Shown here: one piece after another, positions 22,417-31,619 of the stretch
Layout: each line of letters starts with the position of its first letter
How positions within the stretch are numbered: position 1 is the first letter of the stretch
Origin: Troglohyphantes excavatus
Lineage: Eukaryota > Arthropoda > Arachnida > Araneae > Linyphiidae
Direction: 5' to 3'
Length of the DNA stretch: 64,000 bases
Assembly (NCBI GenBank): GCA_963932185.1
Contig: OZ010671.1
Location: 36,617,131-36,681,130, forward strand
Position numbers and translations under genes: made by a program
The notes under the pieces: model-generated
What the model was told of the DNA's origin: nothing
Database searches by the model: none
Seen by the model: only the letters and a program-made list of their open reading frames with translations

Positions 22417-23729
22417 CCAATAGAACTGGTTTATCGAAACCTAACACTTTATCTGCTTATATCTCTTCCGGCTTCTAAAGTAATTTCGTGAACATAAAAC
22501 TTAAGCATTTTCAAAAGATCCTCTAGACTGGTTACAGTTACGGCAACGTGAACCATCGTTTTTTACACTAGTTCTCACTCCTCCGAATTCGAAACCTCTC
22601 TCCGAACTTGATGACACTCACTGATAGTAAAAGAAACGAGAACAGATCGGGTTTCGATTGCGTGGAAATTGATGCTATTACAGTGCGATTGAATCATGAG
22701 AATAAGAAATTGAACTTGCAAATGATGGTATTGATTCTGTATTTTTTTTTAATTCAAAATATGAACTTACACCTGAACAATAGTTGCAAATAAAAAAAGA
22801 TGGAGATCATATGATGGAAGAAATTCGTTGTTTACATTTTGCAATTATGTGCACTTTAACTTTGTATCGGTATCAGATATTGTCTAGCTTCGGTTAACTG
22901 GTGGTTGAGTAATTATAATAAATGGGTTGAGTAATTATAATAAGGGGGTTGAGTAATCTTTATATATAATTCTCTTATGCGGTGATTGAAAAACGCTGTT
23001 TTTCTCTATGCGGAATGGCAACAGTTACTTTGTCTACAAAATTCTGTTGCGGCCGCATTTTTATTTTGCCATTATGTAAGCCATTTTGAAGATTAACCGG
23101 GTTTGCGGAGCAGGGGGAGAAGCCTCATAGTTAATTTTAATTACACATAAACTTTTAATAATTAAACCCCTAAACCAAAATAAGTTAAAATTTCCAAGAA
23201 AGAAAAGTATTTTCGCTTGCAATTCATAATTGAGAATCCTTTCAATTTATTATAATTAGTAACTCTTGCCTTACTTAGACAGAAGAAAATTGTAGATGTG
23301 GGAGGAATAACCACACAGCTCCACTATTTTCTGATTTTCACTTATTCCTATAAAGAAAGAAATCCTCTAGCGATTGATGCAAGAAACGTACAGCTGCAGG
23401 AGCTGTCTTGTTTTTGCACCGAATTAGTTCGACGTTTGGTCGGATCGCTATCCGTTTTGAATCAGCCAGTAGTTTTTCAAACTCGTTTCTTGAACCAGCT
23501 AAAAGATATGTTACACATCCGAAATTTTATTAAAGAGGCATATTTCAGACTAGACTATTTATATATATTATTTATTATGCAATCCTTAAGTGAAACGAAT
23601 ATTTTTTGCTGTTTGAAGTTCTCAGTCGCATTGATTATTTCGAAGAAGTATCTACAAGGATTGTATTGGTAAGTCTGGCCGCAGAATTCCAGTGTTAGGC
23701 CCATTCTACACGAAAGAGTAAAACGTGCG
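22417..23729. other. Intergenic stretch with one unassigned open frame
   Basis: A 124-codon + strand frame (23298-23672) is open here but matches no family I recognise and has no exon-like borders. Near 22900-22960 there is a short tandem of GGTTGAGTAATTATAATAA, about 2.5 copies. Nothing else supported. Confidence 0.4.
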
Positions 23730-23795
23730 TGAGGTCATCTGTGATTCGCGAAATCATACCACGTGGTATGACTTCTCGAATCACCGAGAACCTCA
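23730..23795. repeat. 66-bp palindrome centred on CACGTG
   Basis: Arms 23741-23762 and 23763-23784 pair at 20 of 22 positions (GTGATTCG...ATACCAC / GTGGTATG...CGAATCAC). TGAGGT at 23730 pairs with ACCTCA at 23790. The centre is an E-box. It could be a small MITE or a cruciform-forming regulatory site. Confidence 0.7.
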
Positions 23796-23806
23796 GGTGT
23801 AAGAAA

Positions 23807-24420
23807 CCAGACAGCTCCGATATTTTTTGTCAATTATAAAAAGGAACAAAAAAAAACGGCAAAAGGTTGAAAAAGTAAAACCGGTCTGTGATAGAGGAAA
23901 GTATTCTTTATGTTTTCTCCAAATTTGATAATTTTGAAAAAACTTTAGGTATTTTTAAAGTGTTTTTTGTCCTCAAGACCTGATTGTCGAGTAGGCACGT
24001 GAAGCCCAGGCTCACACTTTACATTTTTGAGGGGTCCTCAAATCACATTTTATATAAATATTTAACATACCTAACCTAGTTTGATATTAAATTTACCTTA
24101 AAATATTACATTGCAAGCTTTTAGTAAAAAAAAATAACTTACCATTTGTGTTAAATTTGTTCCAATATTGGAAAAAAAAGAAGAAAAAAAAACATACAGA
24201 ATATTTGGAATACTTATTATCTATTAATATATTTTGATATATTTTTTCTGTGTTTCATTTTAACGTCAATCAGGGACAAGGATTTTAGTACATGTAAAAA
24301 TTCGATTTGATGTTTCAGGGTCTATTTGAGAGCAAAGGTGCCCCCATTTAAATGCGGACTTCTCTTGCTTCGAGCCCTGTTCGTCCTTCTTGAATAAGTT
24401 TTAAAACTGGAGCTGTCTGG
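23807..24420. mobile_element. TIR element CCAGACAGCTCC
   Basis: Perfect 12-bp inverted ends CCAGACAGCTCC (23807-23818) and GGAGCTGTCTGG (24409-24420), 614 bp apart. The A preceding each end also matches. No target duplication and no transposase frame were found, so the class is open. Confidence 0.55.
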
Positions 24421-24744
24421 TTGTTCCATCCACGTCTTCAATTGTATCTTACAGATCTCCAAAATTAGATATCTATAAACTTCGGGAATACACAGATTGT
24501 GTCCAAAGTAGGTTCCGGGTTACCATTCTCAAAGAAGAACAACCCTTTATCACCTTAAATTAGGGTTGCTAATGGGACGCAATCTACAAGTCCCGTAAAC
24601 TGCAACAAGTTCAAACGAGATCATAAAACTTTTACTAGTACAAAATTTAAAAAAATGTTAAAATCTCAGATTAAGTGAAATGTGATACCTTGGATTTCAT
24701 AAATTTCCCAATGCCATGTTATTTTGTTGTATGTCATATTAATA

Positions 24745-25075
24745 CACAGCAAAAAAAGTCAGCATAAAACCTTTACAAAATTTTTGAAATTGAAGGTTGT
24801 ATGCAGAAAAACTGCAGTTTTTTTGAAGATCTATAAAATTAAAGGTTTTTGTTTTAATATCCTTCATAAAAACTGTAAAAAACCTTCAAAAAACCTGCAA
24901 AAAAACTTCGATTTTTAATCATGAAGGGAAAATGCAAATTAAAGGTTTTGCAGGAAAATTAAAAACTTAAAAAAAATTGCAGTTTTTTTGTTTCAATATC
25001 CTTTATAAAACCTTCAAAAAAAACCTTCAATTCGACTATTTTTATGAAGGTTTCATGCTGACTTTTTTTGCTAGG
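24745..25075. mobile_element. Tc1/mariner-like MITE with TA flanks
   Basis: The inverted ends share AGCAAAAAAAGTCAGCAT and then (A/G)AAACCTT. TA dinucleotides are at 24743-24744 and 25076-25077. It is 331 bp, A/T-rich, with internal inverted AAAACTGCAGTTTTTTT-like words. Non-coding. Confidence 0.8.
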
Positions 25076-25164
25076 TAGCCTTCTTTACGTTGCACCTGTG
25101 GCACACCTCTAAGGGGCTCTGTTCAAAAACATTCTGAGTCTTATATACTTTTTCCCAGAAATAT

Positions 25165-25242
25165 TTGTTCATGGGTCTTTCCATCGGGGTATTTCCCGAT
25201 CCCCGACTTTGCAGCTGTAGTGCGACGTTATTTCGACCAACC
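25165..25242 (+). mobile_element. SINE 3'-tail fragment
   Basis: Contains GGGTCTTTCCATCGGGGTAT and GCAGCTGTAGTGCGACGTTA, then TTTCGACCAACC, the tail module of the local tRNA-derived SINE. The head is missing. Confidence 0.65.
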
Positions 25243-25439
25243 CTTCTTATGAATTAAATCTTCATTCGATAAATTCCGAACAGCGACCACAAGCTACCAT
25301 TCGAACAACAAAGCTCTGTCCACTCTGCCAAACGTGTTCGTTCCGCGCTTATAAAAAGCAAAAGTAAACCTTCCACTATCTCGCCAAGTAGGGAAAAAAC
25401 AAAGGGAAATATACCTGGCAGGTACGGCTTTGCCAGGGA

Positions 25440-25803
25440 AAAAGGCTTCCAGTCACGATAGCCGGTTTGCGCTGCGCTTGCGGACTTCAAAAGCGGTATC
25501 GCAACTGTCGAGGGCAGACCAAAGAACTTGTAACTACAAGAAGGTCAACTTCGGCAATGCTACTGTGGCGCCCTCTCACTAAGTTGTAGTCACAAAACAC
25601 TGCAGTGAAGTTTCCTAACAGGCGCTTGACCTGAAGTTTTGGCATGCGCAGAAAGCGCATTATTTTTTGGCGCCTGCTTTGAAATGCTTCGAGCGCCAAG
25701 GATGGTTTGTTATTCGTGCTGTTGTTGACTGTAAATATGTCGATCTGATTTCATTATATGCAATAAATATCGGATCAAATAAGGATAATTCTCAATATTT
25801 AAG
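25440..25803 (+). promoter_or_regulatory. Candidate promoter and non-coding first exon, ending AAG|GTAAGT
   Basis: This is a markedly GC-richer island in AT-rich DNA. It has GGCATGCGCA (NRF-1-like) at about 25640, TTTTTTGGCGCC (E2F-like, 25663-25674), no TATA box, and a perfect consensus donor AAG|GTAAGT at 25804. No repeat signature was noticed. It could be the transcription start of the RING gene at 34318 (intron about 8.5 kb) or of an unseen RNA. This is inference from composition and one splice site only. Confidence 0.35.
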
Positions 25804-26597
25804 GTAAGTGGCAAGCAATTTATTATTAACATAGTCAATTTAAAGCTTGCATATACTTTTGAATGTTATTTTATACAAAATCTTTGTCTCAAATGAAACT
25901 ACGCGACTTTATTGTGCGTTCCATTGATCGGGATTCGAGTAATATAAATACTGGACTTGGAAGCACTTTACAGTTTTTTATATATATATGTCAACAGAAA
26001 GTACAGTTATATAAGGGAATTGAGCAGAAAACCAATTTTCATAAGTGGAGATCGTTTGTCAACGTTTTAAAATCCAGGCAAATTTTTATATTTGTTTGAT
26101 TGATGTGCAAGATTTAAACTAGTTTCAATGATTTACGAATAATAGCAATCTATATTTTAGGAAAATGGTATAACAAAAACTTTAAATAAATGCCTAAAGA
26201 GCCAAAATTTTACAAACATCTAAAAAAAAATATATTATAGGTAACTCGACCGCACATTCATAAAATTGATCAAAACATCTTTTTTAACTGAAATAAAGTA
26301 TTGCCTTATTTTATTAGTTTTTAACATAAAAATAAACCTTTCAGCTTATCTTAATTTGCTTATATGAGCAATTAGCTTGAATTCGATCAAATCTGAAACT
26401 TTTAATCCTCGAACCACATGGGCATACAAGTATACAATTATTAAATTTTTGTTGAGTATAAGTATTCTTGTTAAGTATAAGTATTTCTTTCTTTTTTCAC
26501 AAAAAATCTTAGTGTTCGATTTGTCTCCTCTTTCATATAATAATATTTTTACTGACTTATGTGATTTTTCAGTTTATTCTTCAAAAACTGCTGTGAG
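25804..26597. other. AT-rich, no feature recognised
   Basis: No coding stretch, repeat family or RNA gene could be supported. If the 25440-25803 island is a first exon, this would be the start of its intron. Confidence 0.4.
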
Positions 26598-26989
26598 AGG
26601 CCAGTGACTTCGAGGTACAGCATCCGGCTAGCAATCAGAGGACTGTGAGTTCGAATCGGAATGATTACTTGATAAAAATTCAGATGCAGTGAACTCGTGA
26701 TCGGAGGATTGCTAGATTCGATACTAAATTACGAAAGTCGTCTGAAATGATATTCAATTTCCATCGGCGTGTATATGGAAATGGTGCACGTTAAATCTAA
26801 TCGTGGTAAAATGCTCTGACGCTTATTCATATTGCATCAGATACCAACTCAAGTATTGTCCTCGTCATGTAATCCAGGTAAAAATATACTGAACAGTGTT
26901 CCGTGGTCTCTTCTATGAGATAGCCCTGAACTATTGCCAACTGAACTATTGAACTGTGCACTTCTAGTGCGACGTTGACCAACTATCAA
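26598..26989 (+). mobile_element. tRNA-derived SINE, full length, diverged
   Basis: The tRNA-like head contains GGCTAGCAATCAGAGGACTG and a box B-like GAGTTCGAATC. The body (GATCGGAGGATTGCTAGATTC) and the tail (CTTCTAGTGCGACGTTGACC) follow the same order as 41891-42270. Confidence 0.8.
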
Positions 26990-27529
26990 AAACTGTCGAG
27001 GGACAAATATTGTCAGAAGTTGTTGAACGTAAAGAAACTAATATACAATTTTTTAAATGGTAATGACAGACGATGAATCTTGAAATCAGAATTTTGGAAA
27101 GTTTTCTACATATTTCGATAATGTTATGAATATTTCATAGATTTTTTTAAGAAATAATTGTTTTAGTAATATCGATGGTCATAAAAACTACTTGTTATTT
27201 ACTTGTATCACTTGTACTAACAAAATAAGGTACTTAAAGAAACTAATTGTAAGAAATAATATCTTAATTGAAGAATGTAAATGAAGTTATTATTATAATT
27301 ATTTATAATTTATTATGATGTCGCCAAATATCTTAAAATATTTAAAATACTAAGTACTTAAAATGTATTTAAATAATGTTAACAGCATTGGTTTGAATGA
27401 AACCTTATTTATAGTCACACTTTCACACATGATGAATTTGTGCATAAAAACTTCTCATTGGTCTATATCATTGTGAAATTAAATTTGAAATCGGTATTTT
27501 ATAAAAGTTACCATCATTAACATTTCAAA
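26990..27529. other. AT-rich, no feature recognised
   Basis: Strongly A/T-biased. No open frame, hairpin or known repeat was supported. Confidence 0.4.
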
Positions 27530-27755
27530 TGAATATCGTGCATGCATAAATAAACATGCAAGTCCAATCGCAAAAAAAAAAAAAAAAAAGGTGCATACAT
27601 TTATTTCAATGGAGCTTTGGATTTTCAAGTTCTAAAAATAAAAGGAATATTTTTGAAAAAAAAATGCAAAAATGGATAAATATTTTTTTAATAAAATTAA
27701 ATGCTTATATAATTTTTTGACATGTTTGTTTTGCATGCACGAACTTCAAATATTC
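27530..27755. mobile_element. MITE, short relative of the GAGGAGCGCGC element
   Basis: The left end TCGTGCATGCATAAATAAAC mirrors the right end GTTTGTTTTGCATGCACGAA. Both resemble the subterminal CAAACATGTC / GACATGTTTG arms of 19229-19810. An 18-bp A run lies inside (27572-27589). Confidence 0.6.
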
Positions 27756-28752
27756 TAGAGTTCTTTAATGGAGATGCATTGCTATAGTTTATAAACAAAT
27801 GTCACATTGCATTCTAAAGTAAATCCAATTTCTTTATACTTTTCTACGATGCGAATAAATAACAATTTGAAGTGATTTGTATGAGTGTTATATGTCATAA
27901 ATATTTATCTAAAATTATTTATTCGCGTTTTTACATTCATAATTATTCTCCGATAAAATTTGAATTTATAGTTTTCTCTGTTTAAGTGCATTTTTTAAAT
28001 AAATCTTTTCAGATACGAACCATTATTGTTTGTTTGTTCTCTAAATATGATCCGAATTGTTTTGCCTTGTAATTTTTGTTCCACTCACATAAAGTAAAGA
28101 CCCCGCTAATAAGAATGTTTGAAAAAATACCCAAACTTAATTTTATGCAAACTAAATATTAATAAATATAAATTAAATATTATTAATAGAAATGCTACAA
28201 ATTAAAAGAACTTGGAGAAATATTGGACGGAGAAATAAAACGTAGTTTTTACTAAAAGGTTTAAAATATGAGAATATAAGATTAACTATTTATTTTTCAT
28301 AGAGTTAGAACTGAAAATTTTTAATGCCTTTTAATCAGATAGTAAAAGAAAGTTTCAATTAATTAAAAAAAATATTTAAAGATTACAAATGTGTGTACAA
28401 AATGACCAATTATTTGGTTATAAATTAAAGTTGATTGTAAATTTGTAATAAGTAAGCAATAATAAGTAAGTAGTAATAAGTAAGTAATAATAATTTGTAA
28501 TTTGTAATTTGTAAGCCATGTATAAGTATAGTTCTATATATATATTTAAATTATTGAAAGTCCGATGAAGCGAAAAATAGAAAATTATATTTTTAATATT
28601 TTTTTAAAAACATATGTTTTTAGAAAATGTACTGAACATATTTATTTTATTAAATTCCTATCATTAAAATAGTATGCTAAAAATAATTAAAAGTAATTTT
28701 TTTTATTTCTTTCTGCAATTTTATGCCTGCATTAATTTTGTAAAATAAATTT
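27756..28752. other. AT-rich with simple AAGTAA repeats
   Basis: Short microsatellite-like AATAAGTAAGTA and AATTTGTAATTTGTA repeats occur at 28445-28517. Otherwise no feature was recognised. Confidence 0.45.
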
Positions 28753-28868
28753 GGTAACGAAAGAAATTAGATTTCAAATAAAATTTATGAATTTTTTTTA
28801 AAGAACATGAAAAGTTCTTTAAATTTGTTTTCATAAATATTATTTGAAATCTAATTCCTTTCGTTACC
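28753..28868. repeat. 116-bp foldback hairpin
   Basis: Arms of about 39 bp, starting GGTAACGAAAG and ending CTTTCGTTACC, pair with about three mismatches. The loop holds a second AAAGAAC/GTTCTTT stem. It ends directly at the promoter-like island 28869-29197. It may be a solo MITE or a hairpin RNA precursor. Confidence 0.75.
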
Positions 28869-29197
28869 TAATAATTGTGCCTGAAGGGTACTTTTCCTGC
28901 ATATCCGCGTCTCCGTGAATTAAATCGCCAAGTAGAATCTGTAAAAAGCGATAAGCATGCCAACGTGCAACCCTGTTATGACGTCATGTGACTTCAAGTA
29001 TGCGGGGGGGGAGTCATCAATCGGCTTACATTACGTCTATGGGGAGTTTACCATCTTTAAGCCGTAGGGTTATTATAGTATCTTTGGGCAGACGTCATGT
29101 TTGAATAAGAATGGTTGCGACTGTGGATTACACCTGTTTCGCAAGCTGATTGAATCGCACGTGCGTATTTGGAGATTCTCGATCGTATTTTGTTAAG
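28869..29197 (+). promoter_or_regulatory. Candidate promoter and non-coding first exon upstream of the RING gene
   Basis: GC-richer island with a perfect cAMP-response element TGACGTCA (28979-28986), a second GACGTCA half-match near 29091-29097, an E-box CACGTG (29158-29163) and a good 5' splice site AAG|GTATGT at 29198. The next acceptor with coding sequence on this strand is at 34317/34318, whose exon opens with only 18 bp before its ATG. A separate 5' UTR exon upstream is therefore expected. This island is the nearest good candidate. Linkage is inferred, not shown. Confidence 0.45.
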
Positions 29198-29497
29198 GTA
29201 TGTTTATTTTCATTTCACTTTTTGTTCTTGTGCGATTGCTTGTTGTGTTTTTGGGAGGGTGGAGGAACGGTTTGGTATTTGAGAACAGTTTGATTTGCCT
29301 GATTTTTGTTCGAGGTATTTCTTTATTTGAATTTAGATTCGTACGAAAATTTTCGTGTGTTTGTGGAGAGGGAGGGGCTTGAAAAAAACAATAAATACAT
29401 TTTATTATTAAATAAATCGCATTTCATGGGAAGTTAAAAATTGATTTATGAAAATAATGCAAGATAATTATTCCACTAAAATTGAGTTTTTGGGTCA

Positions 29498-29677
29498 GGT
29501 TTACTGTACGGTCACCCTTGGCGCGATTTTTCCGCATTTGGCAATAATTTTTTTTAAATGGCAACCCCCCTCCGAAACGACAAGGAATTGCAGCAACGCT
29601 ATTGGACAACAGTCGCCAAAATGGCGACTTTTGGCGAGATTTTGAAAAAGTCGCCAAGGGTGACCGTACAGTAAACC
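29498..29677. mobile_element. 180-bp MITE with a 26-bp perfect TIR
   Basis: The left end begins GGTTTACTGTACGGTCACCC and the right end is its exact inverse through CGCCAAGGGTGACC. The centre has inverted GTCGCCAAAATGGCGAC. The superfamily is unclear because no unambiguous target duplication could be fixed. Confidence 0.8.
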
Positions 29678-29759
29678 TTTACCGAGTTTTTATCAGTTGG
29701 TAACATAATTTTGAAATACCAAACACACTAGATCAAAACGTCACAATTATGAGTTTAAA

Positions 29760-29905
29760 AGAGATATTAATATATAAATAAAATGTTCTATCCAAAGTAT
29801 TGATTTGGTGCGTGCATGTTCCAATACAGTGTCTGTTCTAAGGTCTAATTTAAGTTTAATCTTACAAGTTTGGAGATTTATAATCTTCGCTCCCTTGCAT
29901 TTGAT
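29760..29905 (+). repeat. Interspersed repeat, copy 1 of 3
   Basis: Shares GATTTGGTGCGTGCATGTTCC, GGTCTAATTTAAGTTTAATC and TTACAAGTT..G with 30520-30738 and 58893-59103. Class unknown. Confidence 0.6.
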
Positions 29906-30202
29906 AATAATATTTTCTTCATGCATAAATTTTCCCAACTCAGGGATTTTTAAAATTCGAAATTCCTTACTTTTAAGGTTTCTAGATTATTGGACGAGGG
30001 GGAAAGGGGCCAAGCACAGCCCATTTTACTTTCATTTATTAAACTTATAAGTTTTAGTTTAAATAAAAGTATTAATATCCAAAAGTGATGTTTAAAAAAA
30101 TAAAACAATAATTATGACCCTTACGCTATTTGGGAGAGATTCAATAATACGCCTCAGTCAAAAGTACACCCCATTTGAATTTTTATTGCTTATGCCTTAC
30201 GA

Positions 30203-30485
30203 CAGTGGTCCTCGATCTTTTTTTTTCTCTCGCGTACCCCTTGATAAAATTTTCATTTATGAGTACCACCATCTCTCGTAATCCTTTTCACTTATCCGCC
30301 TTCACAAACAAAAAAAGTTTGTTTTTGTTAGGCCGTAATGTTCTTAAGTTAGCTGGCAAATTAATCGAACGATTCAAATTGAGGACATAAGTTTTTATTT
30401 TACTTACACATTTATTATTTTTACGTTTGGCGTTTTTGTTTCCATTACTAATTTTATTTTCGCGTACTCCATCCCAGTACCGTTA
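30203..30485. mobile_element. hAT-like MITE, CAGTGGT(T/C)CTC family, 3'-truncated
   Basis: Left end CAGTGGTCCTCGATCTTTTT, then CGCGTACCCCTTGATAAAAT and TTCATTTATGAGTACC, matching 11424-11707. The right terminus is lost after CGCGTACTCC. Confidence 0.7.
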
Positions 30486-30519
30486 CACACAAAATATTTT
30501 GAGGGGTTTGAAACAAGAA

Positions 30520-30738
30520 ATCTCCCAACTTAACGATTCGAAATTCCCTACTCAACAGAGCTGAAAATTCCCAGTTTCAACTTATCAACATTTTTTCATC
30601 TTTTTTTTTATATATATATTAGGTAATATTAAACAGTTCTCCCACAAGCATTGATTTGTTGCACCCATATTCCAATGCAGTGTCCATTTTGAGGTCTAAT
30701 TTAAATGTAATATTACAAGTTGGGCAATTTCTAATCTT
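30520..30738 (+). repeat. Interspersed repeat, copy 2 of 3
   Basis: CTCCCAACTTAACGATTCGA, TATTAGGTAATATTAAACAG and TTACAAGTTGGGCAATTTCT match 58893-59103 in order and orientation. Confidence 0.7.
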
Positions 30739-30835
30739 AGGGCATAGATGTGTTAAGTACATTTAACGATAATTTAAAGTTAAGGGGCTGATTAGAATCC
30801 TTAAATTGTAATCTGTATTAGTACTTTCATTGAGC

Positions 30836-31064
30836 CGTCTGGTTTCAAAACCTGATAGATTTATTTTCATAAATTATACAGGAGGCGCCAAAAACGATTG
30901 GCAGCCACGCACTTTTGGATCTAAACCTATGACTTTTGGTCGATACTGCTTTGCAATGTGATGTAATGCATTGAGAACTCGTAAAAAAATATTTACTTAC
31001 AAAACTATTTTTTTGCGAAAAATGTGGATCTATCTGGTTTTGAAACTAGACGACTTGAATTGAG
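30836..31064. mobile_element. 229-bp MITE
   Basis: Inverted ends: CGTCTGGTTTCAAAACCTGA then TAGAT, versus ATCTATCTGGTTTTGAAACT then AGACG. Two mismatches over about 25 bp. Non-coding. Confidence 0.7.
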
Positions 31065-31619
31065 TAACCATAGACAGTAGATGTATTTATAAATCAAAGC
31101 AGCCTCAGTCAACCGAACCATCTTTAAAATAACGTTACAAATGGCTGTTATGAAAAGTGCTTTGAATTGTCACTTACGACATGTATGCACTGAGACAGAT
31201 GTTCCCAATTAGCATTAAGCCACGGATCCTTATCTAAAAATAAAATAGGATTACCTTTTTAATTAAAAAAATTTAATTTTATAATTTCTTTTAATTTTAC
31301 ACATCTTTTGCTAAGAATATGGACACAAAATTTACCCGATAAATACATGGAAAAGATAACACCATAATCATAAGTTTAATGACTTTAAGTCTGTCGATTA
31401 TACATTAACACTGATTTAAACTCAGGAAAACACTGTGATAGTCACTTAAGTTAGTTACTGTACTGATTTTCGAACTTATGGAATGAGTGAAACCTTTTGT
31501 ATTGATTCATAATCTCATCCAAGTTTGGCTGTAAACTTGATAATCTTGCTGTAAAGGATTAAATACCTGAACATTTTTCCGGCCAATGGTGTTTGGTCAG
31601 TTTGGATAGATTTTTCTTT
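31065..31619. other. No feature recognised
   Basis: AT-rich flank between the MITE at 30836 and the 54-bp satellite. No coding stretch or repeat could be supported. Confidence 0.4.

Noticed and set aside
23298..23672. 124-codon plus-strand frame
   Set aside because: No recognisable domain, no splice-site support, and a hydrophobic AT-rich C-terminal half. Described only within the flanking stretch.
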